From Actinomadura madurae (GTDB lineage Bacteria; Actinomycetota; Actinomycetes; Streptosporangiales; Streptosporangiaceae), in assembly GCF_900115095.1 (NCBI RefSeq), contig NZ_FOVH01000015.1, positions 62,001 to 126,000 of the forward strand: a stretch of 64,000 bases of DNA, read 5' to 3'. Under the pieces are notes generated by a model. The model searched no databases and had not been told where the DNA came from. It saw nothing but the letters and a program-made list of their open reading frames with translations. Shown one piece after another: positions 33,441-40,682 of this stretch (position 1 is the first letter of the stretch; each line of letters begins with the position of its first letter). A program made the position numbers and the translations under genes.

Positions 33441-33779
33441 ATGAAGTACGTGCTGATGTTCGTCGAGACCGAGAAGTTCGCCAAAGAGCTGGCCGACATG
33501 ACCGAGGGCGAGCGCCAGGCGTCCTACGAGCAGGTCGCGGAATGGTTCGCGCGGCACTCCGACACGATCACCCATCACGGGCACCTCCAGCCCGCGCACA
33601 CCGCCACCACCATGCTCCTGGACGGGGGAGAGGCGGTCCTCACCGACGGCCCGTTCGTCGAGGGCAAGGAGGTCGTCAGCGGATACGCCGAGGTGGAGGT
33701 CGCCGATCTGGACGAGGCGCTGGCCATCGCCCGCACCTGGCCCGCGTGCCCGCTGATCGAGATCCGCCCGCTGACCTGA
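33441..33779 (+). CDS. YCII-related (DGPF-motif) protein, second copy
   Basis: A 112-residue alpha-beta barrel protein beginning MKYVLMFVETEKFAKEL and containing LTDGPFVEGKEVVSGYAEVEVADLDEA, with the DGPF motif that marks ECF42 partners. Its stop overlaps the start of the ECF42 gene (TGATG), so translation is coupled. Compared with the copy at 7.2 kb it lacks that copy's C-terminal VIKQVFGPGDPFPGE tail, so the two are clearly diverged. The biochemical role is not established. Confidence 0.86.
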   Translation: MKYVLMFVETEKFAKELADMTEGERQASYEQVAEWFARHSDTITHHGHLQPAHTATTMLLDGGEAVLTDGPFVEGKEVVSGYAEVEVADLDEALAIARTWPACPLIEIRPLT

Positions 33780-34972
33780 TGGACCCGGCGCACGCCGAGC
33801 TGGCCCGCGTGCTGCGCGAGCACGCGGGCCGGCTCACCGCCTGCCTGGTCCGGGTCCTCGGCGACTTCGCCGCGGCGGAGGACGTCATGCAGGACGCCGT
33901 CGAGACCGCGCTGCGGCGCTGGCCGCAGGAGGGCGTCCCGGAGCATCCGGACGCCTGGCTGCTCACCACGGCCCGCCGCCGCGGCATCGACCTGCTGCGG
34001 CGCCAGGCCGCCTACCGCGACAAGCTGGCCCGGCTCCAGTGGCCGGTGCCGGGCGAGCCGGACGACCGGCTCAAGCTGATCTTCACCTGCTGCCATCCGG
34101 CGCTGCCCGTCGCGGCCCAGGTCGCGCTGACGCTGCGGACGGTGTGCGGGCTGACGACCGGGCAGATCGCCGCCGCGTTCCTCGTCCCGGAGGCGACCGT
34201 CGGGCAGCGCATCACCCGCGCCAAGCGCAAGATCACCGACGCGGGTATCCCGTACCGGATCCCGGCGCAGGACGAGCTGGACGAGCGGGTGGGCCAGGTG
34301 CTGGCCGTGGTGTACCTGCTGTTCAACGAGGGGTACCTGACGAGCCGCGGCGACCGCGGCCACGCCCGCGACCTGGCGGAGGAGGCGCGGTGGCTCGCGG
34401 AGCAGCTCGCCTGGCTGATGCCGCGCCGCCCGGAGGTCCTCGGCCTGCTCGCGCTCTTCCGGCTCCACCAGGCGCGCACCGCCGCCCGTTTCGACGACGA
34501 GGGCCGCCTCGTCCTCCTGCGCGACCAGGACCGCGCCAAGTGGGACCACGACGCGGTCAAGGAGGCCGGACGGCTGATCGAGCGCGCCGCCGCGATGCGC
34601 GCCCCTGGCCCGTACCAGATCCAGGCGGCGATCGTCGCGTGCCATGCCGAGGCTCCCACCTGGGACGACACCGACTGGGACCAGATCCTCGTCCTCTACG
34701 ACATCCTCGTGCACATGACGGGCACACCGATCGTCCGCCTGCACCGGGCCATCGCCGTCCGGTACGTCCATGGTTCCGCGGCGGCGCTGGACGAGCTCGC
34801 CCCGCTCGCGAAGGCCCTCGACGGCCACCACCTCTACCACGCCACCCGCGCCGAACTGCTGCGCGACCTGGGCCGCCGCCGCGAAGCGCACGCGGCCGAC
34901 CGCCGCGCCCTCGCGCTCACCGGCAATCCCGCGCAGCAGGCGCTCCTCAGCCAACGCCTCGCCTGGACGTGA
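33779..34972 (+). CDS. ECF42-type sigma factor (second copy)
   Basis: A 397-residue ECF42 sigma factor. Region 2 is AAAEDVMQDAVETALRRWPQEGVPEHPDAWLLTTARRRGIDLLRRQ. Then comes LKLIFTCCHPALPVAAQVALTLRTVCGLTTGQIAAAFLVPEATVGQRITRAKRKI (region 4). The TPR-like extension has VVYLLFNEGYLTSRGD and DDTDWDQILVLYDILVHMTGTPIVRLHRAIAV. It follows the YCII gene with overlapping stop/start. It is the downstream member of VOC-YCII-ECF42, whereas the first ECF42 pair lacks a VOC gene. A weak 6-bp inverted repeat (TGACGC/GCGTCA) straddles the stop. Confidence 0.9.
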   Translation: MDPAHAELARVLREHAGRLTACLVRVLGDFAAAEDVMQDAVETALRRWPQEGVPEHPDAWLLTTARRRGIDLLRRQAAYRDKLARLQWPVPGEPDDRLKLIFTCCHPALPVAAQVALTLRTVCGLTTGQIAAAFLVPEATVGQRITRAKRKITDAGIPYRIPAQDELDERVGQVLAVVYLLFNEGYLTSRGDRGHARDLAEEARWLAEQLAWLMPRRPEVLGLLALFRLHQARTAARFDDEGRLVLLRDQDRAKWDHDAVKEAGRLIERAAAMRAPGPYQIQAAIVACHAEAPTWDDTDWDQILVLYDILVHMTGTPIVRLHRAIAVRYVHGSAAALDELAPLAKALDGHHLYHATRAELLRDLGRRREAHAADRRALALTGNPAQQALLSQRLAWT

Positions 34973-35131
34973 CGCGTAGGTCCTGCGTCAGGATCGGCGG
35001 TCACGGTGTCAATATCGCGTAGCTGAAGGCTCCGTAGCCGGAACACGTCCATATCGTGTGCCTTATAGGCGGGTTTCAAGAATTGCAGACCGTGCCCGCC
35101 GAAACCGGAAATCCGACTGGGGTGGACGTAC
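34973..35131 (+). promoter_or_regulatory. kdp operon upstream region
   Basis: A relatively AT-rich 159-bp region ahead of the kdp genes. ACACG (35043-35047) and CGTGT (35055-35059) form a 5-bp inverted repeat with a 7-nt spacer, followed by TTATAG, which might be part of a -10 element. KdpE would be expected to bind here. I do not see a c-di-AMP riboswitch in this leader. Confidence 0.3.
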
Positions 35132-35215
35132 GTGAGCGACGTGGTCTTCGTGATGCTGACAGTGGCGGTGTTCGTCCTGCTCGGCCTGCTGGTGAAGGGC
35201 GTGGAGAGGCTGTGA
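35132..35215 (+). CDS. 27-residue membrane microprotein upstream of kdpF
   Basis: A GTG-started frame of 27 residues that is almost entirely one membrane helix: VVFVMLTVAVFVLLGLLV, then charged KGVERL at the C-terminus. Its stop overlaps the GTG of kdpF (GTGA), which argues it is translated. It resembles KdpF in size and layout but lacks the terminal aromatic/PERF motif. A small helix in this position could be a second accessory subunit stabilising the Kdp complex (inference). It is too short to be certain of coding from composition alone. Confidence 0.6.
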   Translation: MSDVVFVMLTVAVFVLLGLLVKGVERL

Positions 35216-35301
35216 CCGCGGAGAACGCCGTAGGGCTCGTCCTGGCGGTGGCGCTGGTCCTTTTCCTCGTCGTCGCGCTGTTGTTCCCGGAGCGTTTCTG
35301 A
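35212..35301 (+). CDS. kdpF: KdpF, small accessory subunit of the potassium-transporting ATPase
   Basis: A 29-residue single-helix membrane peptide, MTAENAVGLVLAVALV then LFLVVALLFPERF. The C-terminal PERF and length match KdpF, which stabilises the KdpABC complex. It starts at a GTGA overlap with the preceding 27-residue frame and ends directly against the ATG of kdpA, so translation is coupled through both junctions. Confidence 0.88.
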   Translation: MTAENAVGLVLAVALVLFLVVALLFPERF

Positions 35302-36966
35302 ATGATCACGACCTTCGCGGGGATCCTTTTCGTAGGGTCCCTCATCGTCGCCCTGGCCGTCGTTTATCGGCCATTGGGCGACTACATGTATCGCGTCTAC
35401 AGCCGTCCCGGCCACAGCCGGGTGGAACGGGTCGTGTACCGCGCCGTGGGCGCCGACCCGGACGGTGAGCAGACCTGGGGTGTCTACGCCCGCAGTGTGC
35501 TGGCCTTCTCGATGGCCGGCGTCCTCTTCCTCTACGGGCTGCAGCGGCTCCAGGGCGATCTGGCGCTGAGCCTGGGACGCGACCCGGTGCGGCCCGACCA
35601 GGCATGGAACACCGCAGTCAGCTTCGTCACCAACACCAACTGGCAGTCGTACGCGGGCGAGTCGACGATGGGCCATCTGGTGCAGATGACGGGGCTCGCG
35701 GTGCAGAACTTCGTGTCCGCGGCCGTCGGCATGTGCGTCGCCGTCGCGCTGATCCGCGGTTTCACGCGGAACAGGACCGGCCGCCTCGGCAACTTCTGGG
35801 TGGACGTGACCCGGACATGCCTCCGGATCCTGCTGCCCCTGGCGTTCGCCGCCGCGGTCGTGCTGATCGCGGGCGGGGTCGTGCAGAACTTCGGTGACGG
35901 CCGTTCCGCCGACACGCTCGTCGGGGCCCGCCAGTGGATCCCCGGCGGGCCGGTGGCGAGCCAGGAGGCGATCAAGGAACTCGGCACCAACGGCGGCGGC
36001 TTCTACAACGCCAACTCGGCCCACCCGTTCGAGAACCCCACGGCCTGGACGAACTGGCTGGAGATCCTGCTGATGCTGGCGATCCCCTTCGCGCTGTGCC
36101 GGACGTTCGGCCGGATGGCGCGGCAGAACCGGCAGGGCTACGCGATCCTCGCGGTGATGGGCTTGATCGCGCTCGTCAGCGTCACGCTGGTCACCGCCTT
36201 CCAGCTGATGCACCACGGCACCGTCCCGATGGCCGCGGGTGCGTCCATGGAAGGGGTGGAGACGCGGTTCGGCGTCGCGAACTCGGCGACGTTCGCCGGC
36301 GCGACCACGCTGACGTCCACCGGCGCCGTCGACTCCGCCCACGACTCCTTCACGAGCCTCGGCGGCATGGTGACGCTGCTCAACATGATGCTCGGCGAGG
36401 TCGCGCCCGGCGGCACCGGATCCGGTCTCTACGGGATGCTCGTCCTGGCCGTGATCACCGTGTTCGTCGCCGGCCTGATGGTCGGCCGCACGCCCGAGTA
36501 CCTCGGCAAGAGGATCGGCTCCCGCGAGATCAAGTTCGCGGCGATGTACTTCCTGATCACGCCGCTTCTCGTCCTGACGGGGACGGCCGCCGCGATGGCG
36601 ACGCCCGCCGGACGCGCCGGCATGCTCAACCGCGGCCCGCACGGCTTCAGCGAGGTGCTGTACGCGTTCACGTCGGCGTCCAACAACAACGGGTCGGCGT
36701 TCGCGGGGCTGACCGCGAGCACGGTCTTCTACGACACGGCGCTCGGGCTATGCATGGCGCTCGGGCGGTTCCTGCCGATCGTCTTCGTCCTCGCCCTGGC
36801 CGGGGCGCTGGCGAGGCAGGGGCACGTCCCCGCGTCGGCCGGGACGCTGCCGACCCACCGGCCGCAGTTCGTCGGGATGGTCGCCGGTGTCACCGTCGTC
36901 CTGGTGGCGCTCACGTTCCTGCCCGCGCTCGCGCTCGGCCCGCTCGCCGAAGGGATCCACTCATGA
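35302..36966 (+). CDS. kdpA: KdpA, potassium-binding and channel-like subunit
   Basis: A 554-residue membrane protein of normal KdpA length with about ten hydrophobic segments. It is the K+-selective, channel-like subunit of the high-affinity Kdp ATPase. The selectivity-filter loops are visible: SFVTNTNWQSYAGE near residue 110, ELGTNGGGFYNANSAHPFENP near 230, and FTSASNNNGSAFAGL near 460. The ATG directly follows kdpF and the stop overlaps kdpB (ATGA). It acts with KdpB, KdpC and KdpF in the cytoplasmic membrane under K+ limitation. Confidence 0.96.
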   Translation: MITTFAGILFVGSLIVALAVVYRPLGDYMYRVYSRPGHSRVERVVYRAVGADPDGEQTWGVYARSVLAFSMAGVLFLYGLQRLQGDLALSLGRDPVRPDQAWNTAVSFVTNTNWQSYAGESTMGHLVQMTGLAVQNFVSAAVGMCVAVALIRGFTRNRTGRLGNFWVDVTRTCLRILLPLAFAAAVVLIAGGVVQNFGDGRSADTLVGARQWIPGGPVASQEAIKELGTNGGGFYNANSAHPFENPTAWTNWLEILLMLAIPFALCRTFGRMARQNRQGYAILAVMGLIALVSVTLVTAFQLMHHGTVPMAAGASMEGVETRFGVANSATFAGATTLTSTGAVDSAHDSFTSLGGMVTLLNMMLGEVAPGGTGSGLYGMLVLAVITVFVAGLMVGRTPEYLGKRIGSREIKFAAMYFLITPLLVLTGTAAAMATPAGRAGMLNRGPHGFSEVLYAFTSASNNNGSAFAGLTASTVFYDTALGLCMALGRFLPIVFVLALAGALARQGHVPASAGTLPTHRPQFVGMVAGVTVVLVALTFLPALALGPLAEGIHS

Positions 36967-39134
36967 CGACGCAGGCGGCGTCGCCTTCGCGCCCGTCCGC
37001 CGGCGCGCCGCTCGGCCCGGCGCGCCTGCTCGACGCGCTGCCGGACGCGTGCCGCAAGCTCGACCCGCGCACGCTGTGGCGCAACCCCGTCATGCTCGTC
37101 GTCGAGATCGGCGCCCTGTGGACGACCGTCCTGGCGGCCGCGGACCCGAGCGTGTTCGGGTGGCTGATCAGCGGCTGGCTCTGGCTCACCGTGATCTTCG
37201 CGAACCTGGCCGAGGCGGTGGCGGAGGGGCGTGGCAGGGCGCAGGCCGACTCGCTGCGCAGGGCCAGGACGGACGCCGTCGCGCGCCGCCTCACCGCCTG
37301 GACCCCCGGCCGCACGGGCGCCCCCGAGGAGCGGATCCCGGCGTCCGAGCTGCGGAAGGGCGATCACGTGGTGGTCGAGGCCGGGGAGGTCGTCCCGGGC
37401 GACGGCGACGTGATCGAGGGCATCGCCAGCGTGGACGAGTCGGCCATCACCGGGGAGTCCGCCCCGGTGATCCGCGAGTCGGGCGGCGACCGGTCCGCGG
37501 TGACCGGCGGCACGAAGGTGCTGTCCGACCGGATCGTCGTCGAGATCACCCAGGAGCCGGGCCGGTCGTTCGTCGACCGGATGATCGCGCTCGTGGAGGG
37601 CGCGAGCCGGCAGAAGACGCCCAACGAGATCGCGCTCAGCATCCTGCTCGCCGCGCTCACCATCGTGTTCCTGCTGGCGGTCGCGACGCTGCAGCCGATG
37701 GCGATCTACGCCAGGGAAGTCAACCCGGGCGTTCCAGGCTCCCCCGCCCTCGGCACCGGCGGCGTGACCGGCATCGTGCTGGTGTCCCTGCTGGTCTGCC
37801 TGATCCCGACGACGATCGGGGCGCTGCTGTCGGCGATCGGCATCGCCGGGATGGACCGGCTCGTCCAGCGCAACGTGCTCGCGATGAGCGGGCGCGCGGT
37901 CGAGGCGGCGGGCGACGTCGGCACGCTGCTGCTCGACAAGACCGGCACGATCACGCTCGGGGACCGCCAGGCCGCCGGGTTCGTCCCGGTCGAGGGCACC
38001 GCGGAGGACGAACTGGCCGACGCGGCGCAGCTGGCGAGCCTCGCCGACGAGACCCCGGAGGGGCGGTCGGTCGTCGTCTTCGCCAAGCAGCGCTACGGCC
38101 TGCGGGAACGCGCGCCGGGCGAGCTGTCCCACGCCACCTGGGTGCCGTTCACCGCGCAGACCCGGATGAGCGGCGTGGACCTGGACGGCGCGAGGTGCGC
38201 CCCTGCGGGAGGACGACCCACACCCCCCGGAGGAGCCGCCAGGTCGCTTCGCAAGGGCGCGGCCGGCGCGGTCGCGGATTGGGTGCGGGCGCACGGCGGT
38301 GATGTCCCACCCGGTCTGGCCCGGATCGTGGACGGGATCTCGGCGTCCGGTGGAACCCCGCTCGTCGTGGGCGAGCGGGCGGACGGCACCGCGCGCGTCC
38401 TCGGCGTCGTCCACCTCAAGGACGTGGTGAAACCGGGCATGCGGGAGCGGTTCGGCGAGATGCGCCGGATGGGCATCCGCACCGTGATGATCACCGGCGA
38501 CAACCCGCTGACCGCGAAGGCGATCGCGGACGAGGCCGGCGTGGACGACGTCCTCGCCGAGGCCCGCCCGGAGGACAAGCTCGCGCTGATCAGGCGGGAG
38601 CAGGAGGGCGGCCGGCTCGTCGCGATGACCGGGGACGGCACCAACGACGCGCCCGCCCTCGCGCGGGCCGACGTCGGGGTGGCGATGAACACCGGCACGT
38701 CCGCGGCCAAGGAGGCCGGCAACATGGTCGACCTCGACTCCGACCCGACCAAGCTCATCGAGATCGTGGGGATCGGCAAGCAGCTGCTCATCACGCGCGG
38801 CGCGCTGACCACGTTCTCGATCGCCAACGACATCGCCAAGTACTTCGCGATCATCCCCGCGCTCTTCGCGGGCCTGTACCCGGGGCTGGACGCGCTGAAC
38901 GTCATGCGGCTGCACAGCCCGCAGTCGGCCGTCCTGTCCGCGGTCGTCTTCAACGCCCTGGTGATCGTCGCGCTGATCCCGCTGGCGCTGCGCGGGGTGC
39001 CGTACCGGCCCGGCGGCGCGTCCCGGCTGCTGTCGCGCAATCTCGCCGTCTACGGGCTCGGCGGGCTGCTCGCGCCGTTCGCCGGCATCACGATCATCGA
39101 CCTGTTCGTTCAGTTCCTTCCGGGGATGTCGTGA
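36963..39134 (+). CDS. kdpB: KdpB, ATPase subunit with a small insertion
   Basis: A 723-residue P-type ATPase that energises K+ uptake. The actuator TGES motif is in SAITGESAPVIRESGG. The phosphorylation motif is DKTGTIT with Asp325. The hinge MTGDGTNDAPALA and membrane segments in the usual KdpB order are present (LVSLLVCLIPTTIGALLSAIGIAGMDR). In the nucleotide-binding domain, between MSGVDLDGAR and LRKGAAGAVADWV, there are about 17 extra residues (roughly 411-427, CAPAGGRPTPPGGAARS). They are Gly/Pro-rich and not part of the usual KdpB alignment as I know it, and they sit next to the conserved KGA nucleotide-site lysine. The frame is intact. The stop is 1 bp before kdpC. Confidence 0.95.
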   Translation: MTTQAASPSRPSAGAPLGPARLLDALPDACRKLDPRTLWRNPVMLVVEIGALWTTVLAAADPSVFGWLISGWLWLTVIFANLAEAVAEGRGRAQADSLRRARTDAVARRLTAWTPGRTGAPEERIPASELRKGDHVVVEAGEVVPGDGDVIEGIASVDESAITGESAPVIRESGGDRSAVTGGTKVLSDRIVVEITQEPGRSFVDRMIALVEGASRQKTPNEIALSILLAALTIVFLLAVATLQPMAIYAREVNPGVPGSPALGTGGVTGIVLVSLLVCLIPTTIGALLSAIGIAGMDRLVQRNVLAMSGRAVEAAGDVGTLLLDKTGTITLGDRQAAGFVPVEGTAEDELADAAQLASLADETPEGRSVVVFAKQRYGLRERAPGELSHATWVPFTAQTRMSGVDLDGARCAPAGGRPTPPGGAARSLRKGAAGAVADWVRAHGGDVPPGLARIVDGISASGGTPLVVGERADGTARVLGVVHLKDVVKPGMRERFGEMRRMGIRTVMITGDNPLTAKAIADEAGVDDVLAEARPEDKLALIRREQEGGRLVAMTGDGTNDAPALARADVGVAMNTGTSAAKEAGNMVDLDSDPTKLIEIVGIGKQLLITRGALTTFSIANDIAKYFAIIPALFAGLYPGLDALNVMRLHSPQSAVLSAVVFNALVIVALIPLALRGVPYRPGGASRLLSRNLAVYGLGGLLAPFAGITIIDLFVQFLPGMS

Positions 39135-39135
39135 C

Positions 39136-40020
39136 ATGCGCTGTTCAAGCTGGCTTCGAGTGCACCTGGCCGCCGTGCGGGCGCTGCTCGTCCTCACCGC
39201 GATCCTCGGGGTCGCGTACCCGCTAACCGTCTACGCGACCGGACGGCTGCCCGGTCTGAAGGACCGCGCCGACGGCTCGGTCGTCACGCAGGACGGGCGG
39301 ACGGCCGGCAGTGCCCTGATCGGCCAGTCGTTCACCGACCGGGAGGGGAATCCGCTCAGGCGGTACTTCCAGAGCCGTCCGTCCAGCGGCGGGTACGATC
39401 CGGCGGTTTCCGGGGCGAGCAACCTCGGCCCGGAGGACGTCGTCGACACGCTGCCCGACCCTCAACGCGCCGGTTCGGGGAAGAAGAGCCTGCTCACCCA
39501 GGTCTGCGAGCGCAGCAAGGCCGTCGGCGAGTTCAACGGCGTCAGCGGTGCCCGCCCGTTCTGCACACCGGGCGGGGTCGGCGCGGTCCTGGCGGTCTTC
39601 GGGCCCCGCGCCGCGGACGGAACGGTCCCGCGCCCCGTCCGCGTCGTCAGCCTCAACGAGGAGCAGGGCGCGGTGAGGACCCCGTTCATCGCGTCCTACA
39701 AAGGAGTGAGGGTCGAGCCGGCCCGATGCGGCGAGGACTACGCCAAGGGCCTGGTCGTCCCGATCAGGGGCGGCGCGCCCGCCGACCCGGCCGTCCCGCC
39801 GGACGCCGTGACCGCCAGTGGCAGCGGCCTGGACCCGGACATCTCCCCGGCCTACGCCGCCGTCCAGGTCGACCGGGTCGCCCGGGCGCGCGGGGTCTCG
39901 CCCGCACAGGTGAGGAAGCTGATCGGACGGCAAGGCCGGCCCCTCGGCTTCCTGGGTGAACCGGCCGTCAACGTCCTCAAGCTGAACATCGCCCTCGACC
40001 GCGAGTATCCGGCCCGCTAG
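39136..40020 (+). CDS. kdpC: KdpC, ATPase accessory subunit, unusually long
   Basis: A single-pass membrane protein of 294 residues; KdpC is usually about 190-220. The N-terminal helix (LAAVRALLVLTAILGVAYPLTVYAT) and the conserved AGSALIGQSFTDREGNPLRRYFQSRPSSGGYDPAVSGASNLGP are present. So is the C-terminal domain (AVTASGSGLDPDISPAYAAVQVDRVARARGVSPAQVRKLIG; NVLKLNIALD). Between them lies an insertion of about 80 residues with three cysteines (QVCERS, PFCTPG, ARCGED). It is predicted to be extracytoplasmic, so disulfides are possible. The stop codon overlaps that of convergent kdpE. Confidence 0.93.
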   Translation: MRCSSWLRVHLAAVRALLVLTAILGVAYPLTVYATGRLPGLKDRADGSVVTQDGRTAGSALIGQSFTDREGNPLRRYFQSRPSSGGYDPAVSGASNLGPEDVVDTLPDPQRAGSGKKSLLTQVCERSKAVGEFNGVSGARPFCTPGGVGAVLAVFGPRAADGTVPRPVRVVSLNEEQGAVRTPFIASYKGVRVEPARCGEDYAKGLVVPIRGGAPADPAVPPDAVTASGSGLDPDISPAYAAVQVDRVARARGVSPAQVRKLIGRQGRPLGFLGEPAVNVLKLNIALDREYPAR

Positions 40021-40682
40021 GGCAGGAAGCGGTAGCCCATCCCCGGTTCCGTCAGCAGGTGCCGGGGGTGGGCCGGGTCCTTTTCGAGCTTGCGGCGCAA
40101 CTGGGCCATGTACTGGCGCAGGTAGTGCGTCTCGCTCTTGTACGCGGGACCCCACACGGTGGTGAGCAGCTGCTGCTGCGCGACGAGCTTGCCGGGATTG
40201 CGGAGCAGGACGTCCAGAAGCCGCCATTCGGTGGGCGTCAGCCGCACTCCGCCCGTCACGGTCTTCGCGGCCAGATCGACGGTGTGCTCGCCCACATCGA
40301 CGGGCGTGACCGGCTCGGTCGCCGGCACCCGGCGGGAGACCGCGCGGATGCGGGCGACCAGCTCCTCGATGTCGAACGGCTTGGTGACGTAGTCGTCCGC
40401 GCCCGCCTCCAGCGCCTCCACCTTGTCGTGGCTGCCCGCCCGGCCCGACAGCACGATGATCGGGACCCCGGTCCAGCCGCGCAGCCCGTGGATCACCTCG
40501 ATGCCGTCCAGATCGGGCAGCCCCAGGTCGAGGACGACCAGGTCGGGCGGCCACGAGCCGGCCCGGCGCAGCGCGGTGGTGCCGTCGGAGGCGACCTCCA
40601 CCTCGTGGCCGCGGGCACGTAGGTTGATCCGCAACGCCCGGAGCAGCTGCGGTTCGTCGTCGACGACGAGGACCCGGGTCAT
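40017..40682 (-). CDS. kdpE: KdpE, response regulator
   Basis: A 221-residue OmpR-family response regulator. The receiver domain has VLVVDDEPQLLRALRINLRARGH, the phosphoacceptor Asp in LVVLDLGLPDLDG, and KPFDIEELVARIRA. The winged-helix output domain follows, with VRLTPTEWRLLDVLLRNPGKLVAQQQLLTTVWG and THYLRQYMAQLRRKLEKDPAHPRHLLTEPGMGYRF. It activates kdpFABC when phosphorylated by KdpD. It starts at an ATGA overlap with kdpD. Unusually, it faces kdpC tail to tail with overlapping stop codons instead of continuing the same operon. Confidence 0.95.
   Translation of the reverse strand: MTRVLVVDDEPQLLRALRINLRARGHEVEVASDGTTALRRAGSWPPDLVVLDLGLPDLDGIEVIHGLRGWTGVPIIVLSGRAGSHDKVEALEAGADDYVTKPFDIEELVARIRAVSRRVPATEPVTPVDVGEHTVDLAAKTVTGGVRLTPTEWRLLDVLLRNPGKLVAQQQLLTTVWGPAYKSETHYLRQYMAQLRRKLEKDPAHPRHLLTEPGMGYRFLP

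Noticed and set aside
34973..35131. A c-di-AMP riboswitch ahead of kdp itself
   Set aside because: None of the conserved ydaO blocks found at 44.1 kb are present here.
38195..38250. Frameshift or pseudogene signal in kdpB
   Set aside because: The insertion is in frame and all ATPase motifs downstream are intact.
36729..39197. An 822-residue minus-strand frame opposite kdpB
   Set aside because: Low-complexity Arg/Gly/Asp shadow of a clearly identified P-type ATPase gene.
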